From NCBI RefSeq assembly GCF_031877795.1, contig NC_133971.1, forward strand, positions 9,153,973-9,217,972: a stretch of DNA of 64,000 nucleotides. The letters are read 5' to 3'. This document shows, one piece after another, positions 56,367-64,000 of this stretch. How positions within the stretch are numbered: the stretch's first letter is position 1; each line of letters starts with the position of its first letter. The notes below the pieces were generated by a model, which worked only from the letters and a program-made list of their open reading frames with translations, did no database searches and had not been told where the DNA came from. The position numbers and the translations under genes were made by a program. Source of the DNA: Strix aluco (taxonomy: Eukaryota > Chordata > Aves > Strigiformes > Strigidae).

Positions 56367-57394
56367 AAGGATACTTTTGTAACTGAGTAATCTGTTTAAC
56401 CATCCTCCAAACCTTAATATACAATACAATTATGAGCAGTAAACATATTAGAATTAGAATTAAGAAAATCATGACCGGGTGGAACATAGAATTAAACAGT
56501 CCTGTTGCGGTGGGTGACCATCCAGATAAGCTTTCCCACCACTGATGTTCTCCATCCCTTTTGACTCTTGTTAACACTTGATGTATTTCTTCTATATCAT
56601 GTTGGACCATGATAAGAGTCTTTTGTCTAGTTTTCTGTGCTTGTTACAGGAAGTCGATAAAGTCAGGATGTTGGAGGAGTCGTATGGACAGTACCATCTA
56701 TTAATAAGGAATCACATCGTGTTTGCATGCAGACACATCCTGTTCCAACATATATGACTACGCTTTCAGGGGTTTCATTTGGGTGGATCTCAAAGTGACA
56801 AATGTTTTGTTCAGTATCAAGACAAATGTCTTGAGCCTCAAGAGTATTTCCTTCACAAATGAAGCCTCGTTGTTCTCGCACAGTACGTGCATTTACATCA
56901 ATTGTTTGCCATTTCCCCTCTTTCTAGTGGGCCCATACTTTATGTTCTGAGGGACAGAGTATGTTTCAATTGTGATTTAGTCCTAATGCAAGGATTGGGT
57001 GTATGTTGTACACTGAGGCATTGCGTATGGTGAGGACAAATGCAATAATCCTATCACCTTCTGTGTAGTGAGGAAAGTTGACCAATTAGACCTGCCTTTT
57101 CTTGTAGTCTTTTGATGCTTCCAGTGTATCTCAGTAATGCAAGATCCCAAGGATTTGATGTGTGAGCCATTGTAAGTGTCTTTACTCTCATGAGCAGAAA
57201 AAGGAAGAGAGAAGAAGAGGCGTATAGACACCATTGTTGTAGCAATCGAGGTATGATGGTGAGGGAGAGAAAGGGTAGGTGCAATGCTTCGAAGAGTCTC
57301 ATACTGAAGATGAGGGTTGTTCCCACAGTGCTACTGGTGGACTTGCTGGGTATGGTGTCTGCTTCCACAGTGTCGTTGGTGGAGTCGGTTATTT
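56360..57394 (-). pseudogene. env: ERV-B env remnant (transmembrane part)
   Basis: Three short minus-strand frames match the transmembrane region of the ERV-A env in order. They are an ALGLNHN block near 56,985-57,075; the FICEGN, DICLDTEQNICHFE and GCVC blocks at 56,663-56,881; and a WWESLSGWSPTATG block with a hydrophobic membrane segment at about 56,360-56,610. The blocks lie in different frames, so at least two frameshifts are present. Roughly 200 bases of the ectodomain between the second and third block are missing. The surface subunit is absent: 57,080-57,394 encodes something I cannot identify. Not functional. Confidence 0.75.
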
Positions 57395-57418
57395 CTGAAA
57401 AGGAAAGAAAAGAGAACA
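57395..57418 (-). promoter_or_regulatory. Candidate env splice acceptor, ERV-B
   Basis: The minus strand reads TGTTCTCTTTTCTTTCCTTTTCAG, a strong polypyrimidine tract plus AG placed between integrase and env. This is where a subgenomic env acceptor would be expected. Confidence 0.45.
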
Positions 57419-57425
57419 GTCTCGG

Positions 57426-57447
57426 GTGGGGGGGGGGGGGGGGGGGA
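57426..57447. repeat. G-run (C-run on the proviral strand)
   Basis: Near-pure run of about 20 G between integrase and env of ERV-B. It is prone to length error in assembly. Confidence 0.9.
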
Positions 57448-57488
57448 GGCTGAACAGGTTACCCCTTAGGATGCTTGGATAAATCCAT

Positions 57489-58844
57489 CTAGTACTGATT
57501 TTTATGTTTTATTCCATTATTATCAATAGCATCCCATGCTAGAAATCCTCGTGGCTTGACCAGGGTTACTGGTATTGTTCCTACAGATGGTATTTTTGCC
57601 ATCACAGGCTGTCCTGCTTTCATTGAGGACCAGGTGTGCTCATTGTTTAGGTTTTTTTCTGAAGAAGGTGTTAAGAAGGCTCGAGTAATTGGACTTCCAT
57701 AGGGACCATATCGATTATTTAACTGCTGTAAAATTTCAGAAAGACGTCTGTCCCATTGTCCTTCATGTGGTTTAAGATATTTTTTCAGCAGTCCATTGGC
57801 TCGTTCAACTATACCATTAGATTGTGGGTAATAAGGTGTGTGAAATACCCACTTTATTTCTTTTTGCTTTGCCCATTCCTGTACTTCTTTACTAGTAAAG
57901 TGTGAGCCATTGTCACTCTGGATAGAATCAGGGACAGGTAAAATTGAGAACCATGAGGAAAGGCCTCGGATAGTATTCTGTGCATTAGCCTTTTGGCACT
58001 TGGTAGCTGTAAGGAGTCCAGATATTATTTCTACACCTGTTAAAATATATTTGTACCCAGCAGAGGATTTTAAAGGACCAATGTAATCAATTTGCCAAGT
58101 AGACCACAAAGTTTTCCCCTCTTTAATGTGTAAAGGTGGTGCTTTGGCAGGGTGGTCCATCTGCAATTTTAATTTACACTGAGGACACTCAGTGAGGATG
58201 GTTTCACATGTTTTCCTACTGAGGGGCCATCCCCGGCTTTGGGCTGAGAAGTAAAGTGCTTCTCGACCTGTGTGGCCTAATTTTTGATGTAACCATTCTC
58301 CTAGTCGATACCATGTGGGGTTTGAGGAATCTTCAATGTCTATTTTCCTAATTTTTGTCAATTCATCCACCCTTTGGTTCCAATTTGTAGCTGGTTTATT
58401 GTCATTAGCATGAGCTTTTACCCATCCTATTTGGAGTGGTATTTTTCTGGCTATGGTTAATAGTAATTGCCAGTCTTCAGTTCTCCAGATTGGTGATTTA
58501 TTTATCTCCCAGTTTAGGGCTTCCCATTGACAAAGCCACTGTGTGGCACCTGCTCAGACAGCATAAGAGTCTACATAAATGGCTTTTGCTTCATTTTGTG
58601 CTGCCAAAACAACCGCTCTTAACTCTCCTACTTGAGCACTGCCTTCACCCTCTTCAATAACTTGTTTCCCTGTTTTGATTTCTAATGCAACAGCTTTATA
58701 TTGCCATTTACCATCCACTCTTTTTGCCGAGGCATCAGAAAACCAGACACCCTCGGTTGGTGAATCTTCAGTGAAGGGAGGTGCATCAAAACCCAGGATA
58801 TTTTCATAATGCTCCTTGATCGCAAAGCGAAGAGATGTTACACG
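57489..58844 (-). pseudogene. pol: ERV-B RNase H and integrase (pol 3' part)
   Basis: A single minus-strand frame from 58,844 to 57,489 is broken by one TGA at 58,554-58,556. RNase H motifs are SDASAK, VDSYAV (followed by the stop) and a late HANDNKP. Integrase follows with an H-H-C-C zinc finger (HQKLGH, CPQC) and the catalytic triad in WQIDYIGPL, SDNGSHF and GIVERANGLLK. There are 35 residues between the second Asp and the Glu, the normal spacing. DYIGPL and the KEVQEWA segment recall ERVL/spumavirus-type integrases, not gammaretroviruses; the class is inferred by eye. Reverse transcriptase is absent: the frame starts about 40 codons before RNase H and directly abuts protease. Confidence 0.8.
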
Positions 58845-59130
58845 TTTTCGCCAGGGAGCAGTAAATTAACTTTCCCTGTCTGGCACACAGTGCTAGTTCC
58901 TGTGACTCCGGTAATTTTAACCTTTCGCCGGCCAGGTCGTATGCCTAGCTTATTGGCATCTCGATGTGTAATTATTGAAATTTGTGCACCAGTATCAATT
59001 AAAAATTTTATTAATTGTTGTTGAGGACCAACTGGAATTAAAATGTAAGGGCCGTTCTCATTTATCCACTGATAAGCTTCTACTTGCCGGACTGGCAGGC
59101 CCAGTTGCCGTCCGGACCTTATCAGTTTTT
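58838..59130 (-). pseudogene. pro: ERV-B protease
   Basis: A minus-strand frame carries the aspartic protease motif LIDTGAQISII and a later GIRPGRRKVKITGVTG segment, ending at TAA 58,838-58,840. It is in a different frame from both the gag-like frame upstream and the RNase H frame downstream. The 5' limit is approximate, since the frame overlaps the gag-like frame. Its direct contact with RNase H shows that reverse transcriptase has been lost. Confidence 0.75.
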
Positions 59131-59489
59131 TGATCCTGTGCTTTGCAACTGATCCTCTTGAGGGAGGAAAGGGTTATCTTTTTTTTTTCTCTGGGAGCTG
59201 GCGATGGGGGGAGGGGGGGGGTTGGAGCATTTGAAGCGATACCTTTTTGAAATGCCTGAATCAGACTCAGAATGAGGCCGGTAGGCTGTCTCTGAATGGC
59301 GGCTCTAGGAATTCCTAGTGATAATGCTTGCTTCCATAGTTCATTTCTCCACTCCTGACCCCTAGATTGTCGGTCAGAGGGATTTTGTTCCTGAGAATTA
59401 TTTTGATGCGATTGTTTAATTTGCCTAACAGTGCGACCTATATTTTTTTGTTTCATTGGGAATTTCATCCCATCCCATTTCTCGGGCAT
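59058..59489 (-). pseudogene. gag: ERV-B gag-like frame (partial)
   Basis: A 143-codon minus-strand frame immediately upstream of protease. It has GQEWRNELWKQALSLGIPR, then a proline-rich stretch (APTPPLPPSPAP). Position and composition suggest a gag C-terminal fragment. No CCHC zinc knuckle or capsid major homology region was seen, so the identification rests on location. Confidence 0.45.
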
Positions 59490-59535
59490 GATTTACAGTT
59501 TCATGTACTAAATGTTATAGACTATCTTGCCAAAA

Positions 59536-60092
59536 TGATGCAAGTTAGGACTAATTAAATTTAAATTGTTTATTTAGCAAGCGGCAATAAGCAAAACAGC
59601 GCTGGGCGGCCGGGGAGTCCCTGCTCCACCAACGGCACGCAATCACTCCCCGAGGGTCCGTCTTTTTTATATCCTCCGCCTTCCGGTATCGGGTCTCTCT
59701 GAGAGGTGTACCCTGCGTCTGCGCACTTTGCAGCTAGGGGGTTGCTCCATCCGGGTCTTCCTCACGTCACCAGCTCCTCGTATTTCCTGCTTTCCTGAGA
59801 GTGGCTCACGAAGCTTTTGTTTATATCTTACAGAATATAAGCACTACCCCTTTTTTTTTTTTTTCTTGTTCTCCCCTTTGTCCTTCTCCCCTTTCTCCCT
59901 CTTTTCAGTCTTTTGCCTAGTAGGAGTCCTTGCTTCAGCATTTCAACTTAGATAAGCACTTGCAGTCAGTTAGTCGTTACACAGTGTAATAGTTAAGATT
60001 AAGCTTAGGCCTACATAGTTTATGGAATAACATGTCACGAGCTCCCAGTATCTTCTATGGAATTTGATGAACAAACAGTTTACTGTCTATCA
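59536..60092 (-). mobile_element. 3' LTR of ERV-A (about 557 bp)
   Basis: Read on the minus strand, this begins TGATAGACAGTAAACTG and ends AACTTGCATCA, so the termini form TGAT...ATCA (the start could also be 60,094). It follows a purine tract. It has a TATA box (GGATATAAAAAAGACGG, near 59,670) and an AATAAA signal (CTAAATAAACAATT, near 59,570) in the expected order. Beyond its end the sequence runs into ERV-B gag-like DNA with no recognisable tRNA primer-binding site. Confidence 0.75.
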
Positions 60093-62645
60093 CAATCCCC
60101 CCTTTTTCTTTTTATCATTTTGTTCATCAAATCGTTGCAATTCTTGTTGACTTAACAGGAGAGTTTTTTTCAATCTAAAGTCATCATCTAATTGGTTGGT
60201 TTTGGCTTTAATGAGTATTGGACGGGTGACAGACATCAGATATGTTACCCGCTGCATCATTTTCCAAGTTATGACATATAATATTATTGACAAAGTCAAA
60301 CTGATTAAGATTAATATCAAGAGAACCACAATGGGGTGACACAACTTGTTCAAGATGCCTGTAGCAGTAGGTGACCATCCAAAAAGGGTGTCCCACCAGT
60401 TATGTTCTGCATTCTTTTTTGCTCTTTCCAAGACTCGGTGTATTTCTTCCACATTGTGATGAACAGTTATTAAGGTTTTTTGTCCGTTTTCTCTAATTTT
60501 CTCTAAAATTCTAATTAAGTCTTTGTGTTGAAGTAACTGCCTAACCAAAGTGAGATTCATTCCAATGGGTGTAGGTTGTAAATTATGTATTAATGTATAA
60601 TTGGATTGCAGGAATTCGTAAGACATGACTGGGGCTAAATAGGAAAAGTCACATCCAATTATCTTTGTGAAATTGCAAACACAGAGATTTGAATAATTTT
60701 TTGTTTCTACTATGATCTTGTCTACGGTTAAGAATTCACAAACCGTCCTCAAACATACACAACCTTTGCCAATATATATAAGTACTGTTTTAGGATTTTC
60801 ATTGGGATGGACCTCAAAGTGACAAATATTTTGTTCGGTATCTAGACAAATATCTTGTGCCTCAATTGCATTGCCTTCACAAATGAATCCTTGTTGTTCC
60901 CGTACAATGCAGGACTCTAGATTGACAGTTTGCCATTTTTCGTTTACCTTTCGGGCCCATGCTCTCTGCTCAAAAGGATAGAGTATGGTCCCGTTGTGAT
61001 TCAGCCCTAATGCAATGATAGGGTAAATCTGGTATATGGTGGCATTGTAAATAGTGAGTATAAAGGTAGTAGCTGTGTTTGTGATGGGATCATAGGTAAA
61101 GTTTACCAGGTTCCACCAGGATTGGAGTTTCTTTTCAAAATTAGTAGCACTGTCCCAAATTATTCTCCGAATTTCAGTAGGAAGAATACCTTCTTCACCT
61201 TCTCTTATAATTGAGGCAGCTATCGACTGCATCCATATTTGAGCCTGGATGCAGCTGAGAGCTAAAGAGAGGTTATTTTAGAGCACACTGAGTGCATCTG
61301 TAATCAATTCATGATCCTTTATATTTACCTTTTCCCCTTTTGGTAATATATTTGACAACAACCACTGGTTAGCCCCCAAAGCCAATAAGGAAGATCGCAA
61401 AGGCCTTTGTATATTAGTTAAATCACTAATTGAGGTAGCCAATTTGTTCATTATCACCTCCGAATCAATACTATTTAAAACTCCCAATCCTGTTCCCAAA
61501 GCACCGGTTAAGTCTCTCTGCGTTCTTTTTGCGTGAGGAATTTGTTTTTGCAGCCAGGTTGTCCATCCCTCGTAAGAAGTCTTTAGGAAAGGTGAACAGG
61601 CTGGCTGAATATTTGAAACATTATTTTGCATCAGCAATTTAACTTGTTTGAGAGACCACGCCGGGTTAAACAGCATTTGTTGTTGACCTGTATTTCTAAT
61701 TGCATATGGTCCAATTTCAAAAATTCTTGGGCTAAGCACGACTGTTGGTTGTGTTGGAACAGTATGAGTAGTCTGAGTAGTCTCTTTGGAAGCGTGGGTT
61801 GTGGTTGTTGTAATTTTCTCCTGTATATTCAATGGAAATCGGAAAGATATAGCTTGATCTCTTGACCTGGTCCCTCCCAAACAAACTATGGACACCGGTT
61901 GGGTTGCAGTAAATGCATACCAACAGGCCTCTGACTCACAATGGGTTTGAGCTATTTTAGATTCCGTTTTGTCTCTGATAACGATTTGAGTAAAAGGGGG
62001 CTGACGGACGGTTTGAATTAAAGGGTGCCGACTTATTATCACATTTACATTGAATACTCTGCAGCCTATCTGTATCTCATCTCCTTTTTTAGCTGTCCAG
62101 GTATGGGATGAATTCTCCCATTTATATGTTTGGAGTGTTAGGTTATTGCTTAGTATGGCAGTTGCTAACTCTGTCCCATACAAATCTGCATCCATACTTC
62201 CTGTATGTCCATAATAAGCATCTGTCCAAGGCCATATAATTTGGTTAGTTAGGGTATGTTCAAAAGATTGGTGGGATTGGTTAGTCGTTCTAGCCCATCC
62301 TGGTAGTGTATTCATTGTAGCTAATACACCTAGCCAAACTATCCAATAGCTCCAATAGAAGACTGGCGGGATTCTATAGATTAGCATATTTTTTCTTAGT
62401 CTCTTTTGTATCAGGGTGTCTGGCACTCTCGTCTGGCCCTTCTCCCTCAGAGGCCCTTTTTTCTTCAGAGTAGGGCAGTAAGTTTTTCCCCACTTTGGTA
62501 CGTCTCTGCCTCCTCTGCCTACTCTGTTGCTTAGAGCAGCAGGGTGTTCCATCTTCTCGGCAGCAGCCATATTCTTCAGGGGTACGTTTGCCTCTACTCC
62601 GGGACACATAGGTTTCCCAGTTTTTATCTTTGACCTCGGGTTCAC
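60090..62645 (-). pseudogene. env: ERV-A envelope gene with one in-frame stop
   Basis: One minus-strand frame of 852 codons is interrupted only by a TAA at 61,278-61,280; both sides are in the same frame. Order: a basic N-terminal leader (about 86 codons); a hydrophobic signal-like segment after the ATG at 62,387; a surface region with several N-glycosylation sequons and a Thr-rich stretch (about 61,775-61,825); a furin-type KRTQR site (about 61,514-61,530); a glycine-rich fusion-peptide-like segment (LTGALGTGLGVLN); heptad-like helices; Cys-rich blocks (GCVCLRTVC, LCVCNF); and a membrane anchor at about 60,265-60,345 before a cytoplasmic tail. The usual gammaretroviral CX6CC motif was not seen. 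The first codon of the open frame is GTG, so the start is uncertain; in-frame ATGs are at 62,609, 62,570 and 62,387. The stop truncates the protein before the membrane anchor. Confidence 0.8.
60097..60113 (-). other. Polypurine tract of ERV-A
   Basis: The minus strand reads AAAAAGAAAAAGGGGGG, directly upstream of the LTR. It lies inside the end of the env frame, where it encodes Lys/Gly residues. The env stop codon (60,090-60,092) overlaps the first bases of the LTR. Confidence 0.8.
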
Positions 62646-62682
62646 GATAGGGGACCCAGGGGATCTGCTTTCTACAGATCAC
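62374..62682 (-). other. Arg-rich open frame overlapping the ERV-A env leader
   Basis: A 102-codon minus-strand frame in a different frame from env. It contains CC pairs (YGCCREDGTPCC) and a basic cluster (SRQRRQRRTKVGK). Its TAG overlaps the env ATG at 62,387 by a few bases. It begins with GTG and contains no ATG, so on its own it is not a normal start; it would need to be a spliced exon. It may equally be a chance frame. Function not assigned. Confidence 0.3.
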
Positions 62683-63038
62683 CCTTAGGTTCTGAGGGTG
62701 TTATTCAGTAGGCCAATTAGGGTGAGTGCACTCTATTTCAAGATTTATCCCTTTAGTAAATATTTTCCATCAAATTTTCGAATCTTCAATTATTTTCCTG
62801 TTTTTACTCCAATTTTTAGGGCCTGATTAGTTAATCTCCGTTCTCGTTAATAACACTAATTACAACTAGACCGGAGATTTATTCCATGTGCATTATGAAT
62901 CCCCCAGCCTTCTTTACATACATTACACTTTATGCATATAAAAGAAAAACAAATACAAGTTTCAATTGGACAAAATATTAGGGTCTCACTCATCGAGTCC
63001 TTCGTAGGTTCTTTTCTCACAATGTGTAGAGAGTTCTT
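62683..63038 (-). other. Spacer between ERV-A pol and env
   Basis: About 350 bp between the pol stop (63,039) and the env leader. AT-rich, no conserved frame recognised. An acceptor-like CAG lies at about 62,695-62,698 (minus strand CACCCTCAG) but has a weak pyrimidine tract. Confidence 0.5.
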
Positions 63039-64000
63039 TCAGGTTTTCTGAAGGGTGACTCGTAGATCCCCAGGAGGGCTGGTCACTTTCCAGGTCGGAT
63101 CCTGTATAAGTCCCTTTACTCGGCTTGCGTGTGTCCACCCCTTCTCAGCAGTCCGAACAGCAGTTTCTGTAGTGATAAGAGCAACGTAGGGTCCTTCCCA
63201 ACGGGGAGGTCAAAGAAGATTCTTTCCATGATTTGATTAGTACTTTATCTCCTGGTTGGATTTGATGCATGGCCACATCCAATGGAGGCCTTTGTACTAC
63301 CATCCCCCGGGCCTGCAGTTGTTTTCTCCTTGCCATTAGCTGTATCAGATAGGATTTTATCTTTAATTCTTCAAGTTGGGGGTGATCCGGTGGCATTTCT
63401 AAATCGTAAGGCATCCCATATAGCATTTCAAAGGGAGAAATGCCTACATCAGTTCGGGGCTGAGTTCTGATATTTTAACAAGGCTAAAGGGAGACACTTT
63501 ACCCATGACATTTTAGTTTCTAACATTAGTTTGGTAAGTTGTTTTTTTATTTCTCCGTTCATACGTTCAACTTTCCCTGAGCTCTGCGGGTGCCACGGAG
63601 TCTCTTTGGCTACTCTGGATACAAAGTGTGGACCCCTATCTGAGTCTATTGCTTCTATTGCTCCATACCGAGGTATAATTTCTTCAAGTAATATCCTTGT
63701 TACTGTGTGAGCTGTGGCTCGGGCTGTGGGAAAGGCTTCTACGAATTGAGTTAAATGATCTATAATTACTAATAAGTATTTATACCTCCCCACCTTTGGT
63801 AATTCAGTAAAGTCTATTTGTATTCTTGCAAAAGGTCTATGAGCCAATTCTCGCCCCCCATATATTCGTTTTCTTATTTGATGTTTATTTACTTTTTGAC
63901 AAACGAGACATTCTCCTATCACTCGTTTGGCTATATCATATATCCCAATGCACATGTATTTAGTTGCAAATTGATCCACTAATGCCTGAGTTCCCCAATG
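63039..64000 (-). pseudogene. pol: ERV-A integrase (pol 3' end, cut by window end)
   Basis: Gammaretrovirus-like integrase running in from beyond the window end. It shows HWG and CLVC of the zinc-binding domain, the first Asp in IQIDFTELP, the second in DSDRGPHF and the Glu in SGKVERMNG. Only 23 residues separate the second Asp from the Glu instead of 35, so about 12 core residues are deleted. The frame shifts near 63,460-63,475; the next frame (ISPFEMLYGMPY, PGDKVLIKSWKE) shifts again near 63,200. The WEGPY motif of the C-terminal GPY/F domain lies in the third frame, which ends at TGA 63,039-63,041. Not functional. Confidence 0.8.

Noticed and set aside
59500-59535. tRNA primer-binding site next to the ERV-A LTR
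   Set aside because: TGGCAAGATAGTC on the minus strand begins with TGG but does not match a tRNA 3' end I know, so the LTR is treated as a 3' LTR.

Overview
The window looks like vertebrate, probably avian, nuclear DNA. It has GT-AG introns, a degenerate CR1-type fragment, and two related endogenous retroviruses. The only host gene recognised is ELL2 (RNA polymerase II elongation factor 2). It was identified by matching its split exons, on the + strand, to the ELL2 protein family. No bacterial features are present, and most long open frames here are chance or antisense frames.

Positions 1-50,531 are a head-to-tail tandem amplification of the 3' part of ELL2. Unit 1 is cut by the window start (1-3,597) and holds only the last three coding exons plus truncated 3' UTR. 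Unit 2 (3,598-26,727; 23,130 bp) and unit 3 (26,728-50,531; about 23.8 kb) each hold the same nine exons. These encode the second half of the ELL domain, a Pro/Ser/Thr-rich linker, and the C-terminal occludin/ELL (OCEL) domain. All splice sites are canonical and every exon is open. Units are nearly identical by eye; the largest difference is a 698-bp intronic segment present only in unit 3. The unit boundary is the same join at 3,597/3,598 and 26,727/26,728, where ELL2 3' UTR abuts ELL2 intron. Only unit 3 continues into the full 3' UTR (to about 51,645, AATAAA at 51,622). The 5' exons of ELL2 are not in the window and presumably lie to the left.

Positions 51,646-55,263 are intergenic with simple repeats and no recognisable gene. 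Positions 55,264-64,000 are retroviral, all on the minus strand. ERV-B (about 55.26-59.5 kb) is an old, broken element: LTR, env remnant, integrase and RNase H with a nonsense codon, protease, and a gag-like frame; reverse transcriptase is missing. ERV-A (59,536 to beyond the window end) has a 3' LTR, a polypurine tract, a very long env frame with a single in-frame stop, and the 3' end of a gammaretrovirus-like pol with frameshifts and an integrase-core deletion. ERV-A may be inserted in ERV-B, because its LTR directly abuts ERV-B gag-like sequence with no recognisable primer-binding site.

The most unusual points are these: the tandem ELL2 modules are phase-compatible, so splicing from the penultimate exon of one unit to the first exon of the next would keep the frame and add 470 codons per unit; ERV-B joins an ERVL/spuma-like pol to an env related to that of ERV-A; and an arginine-rich frame overlaps the env leader of ERV-A.
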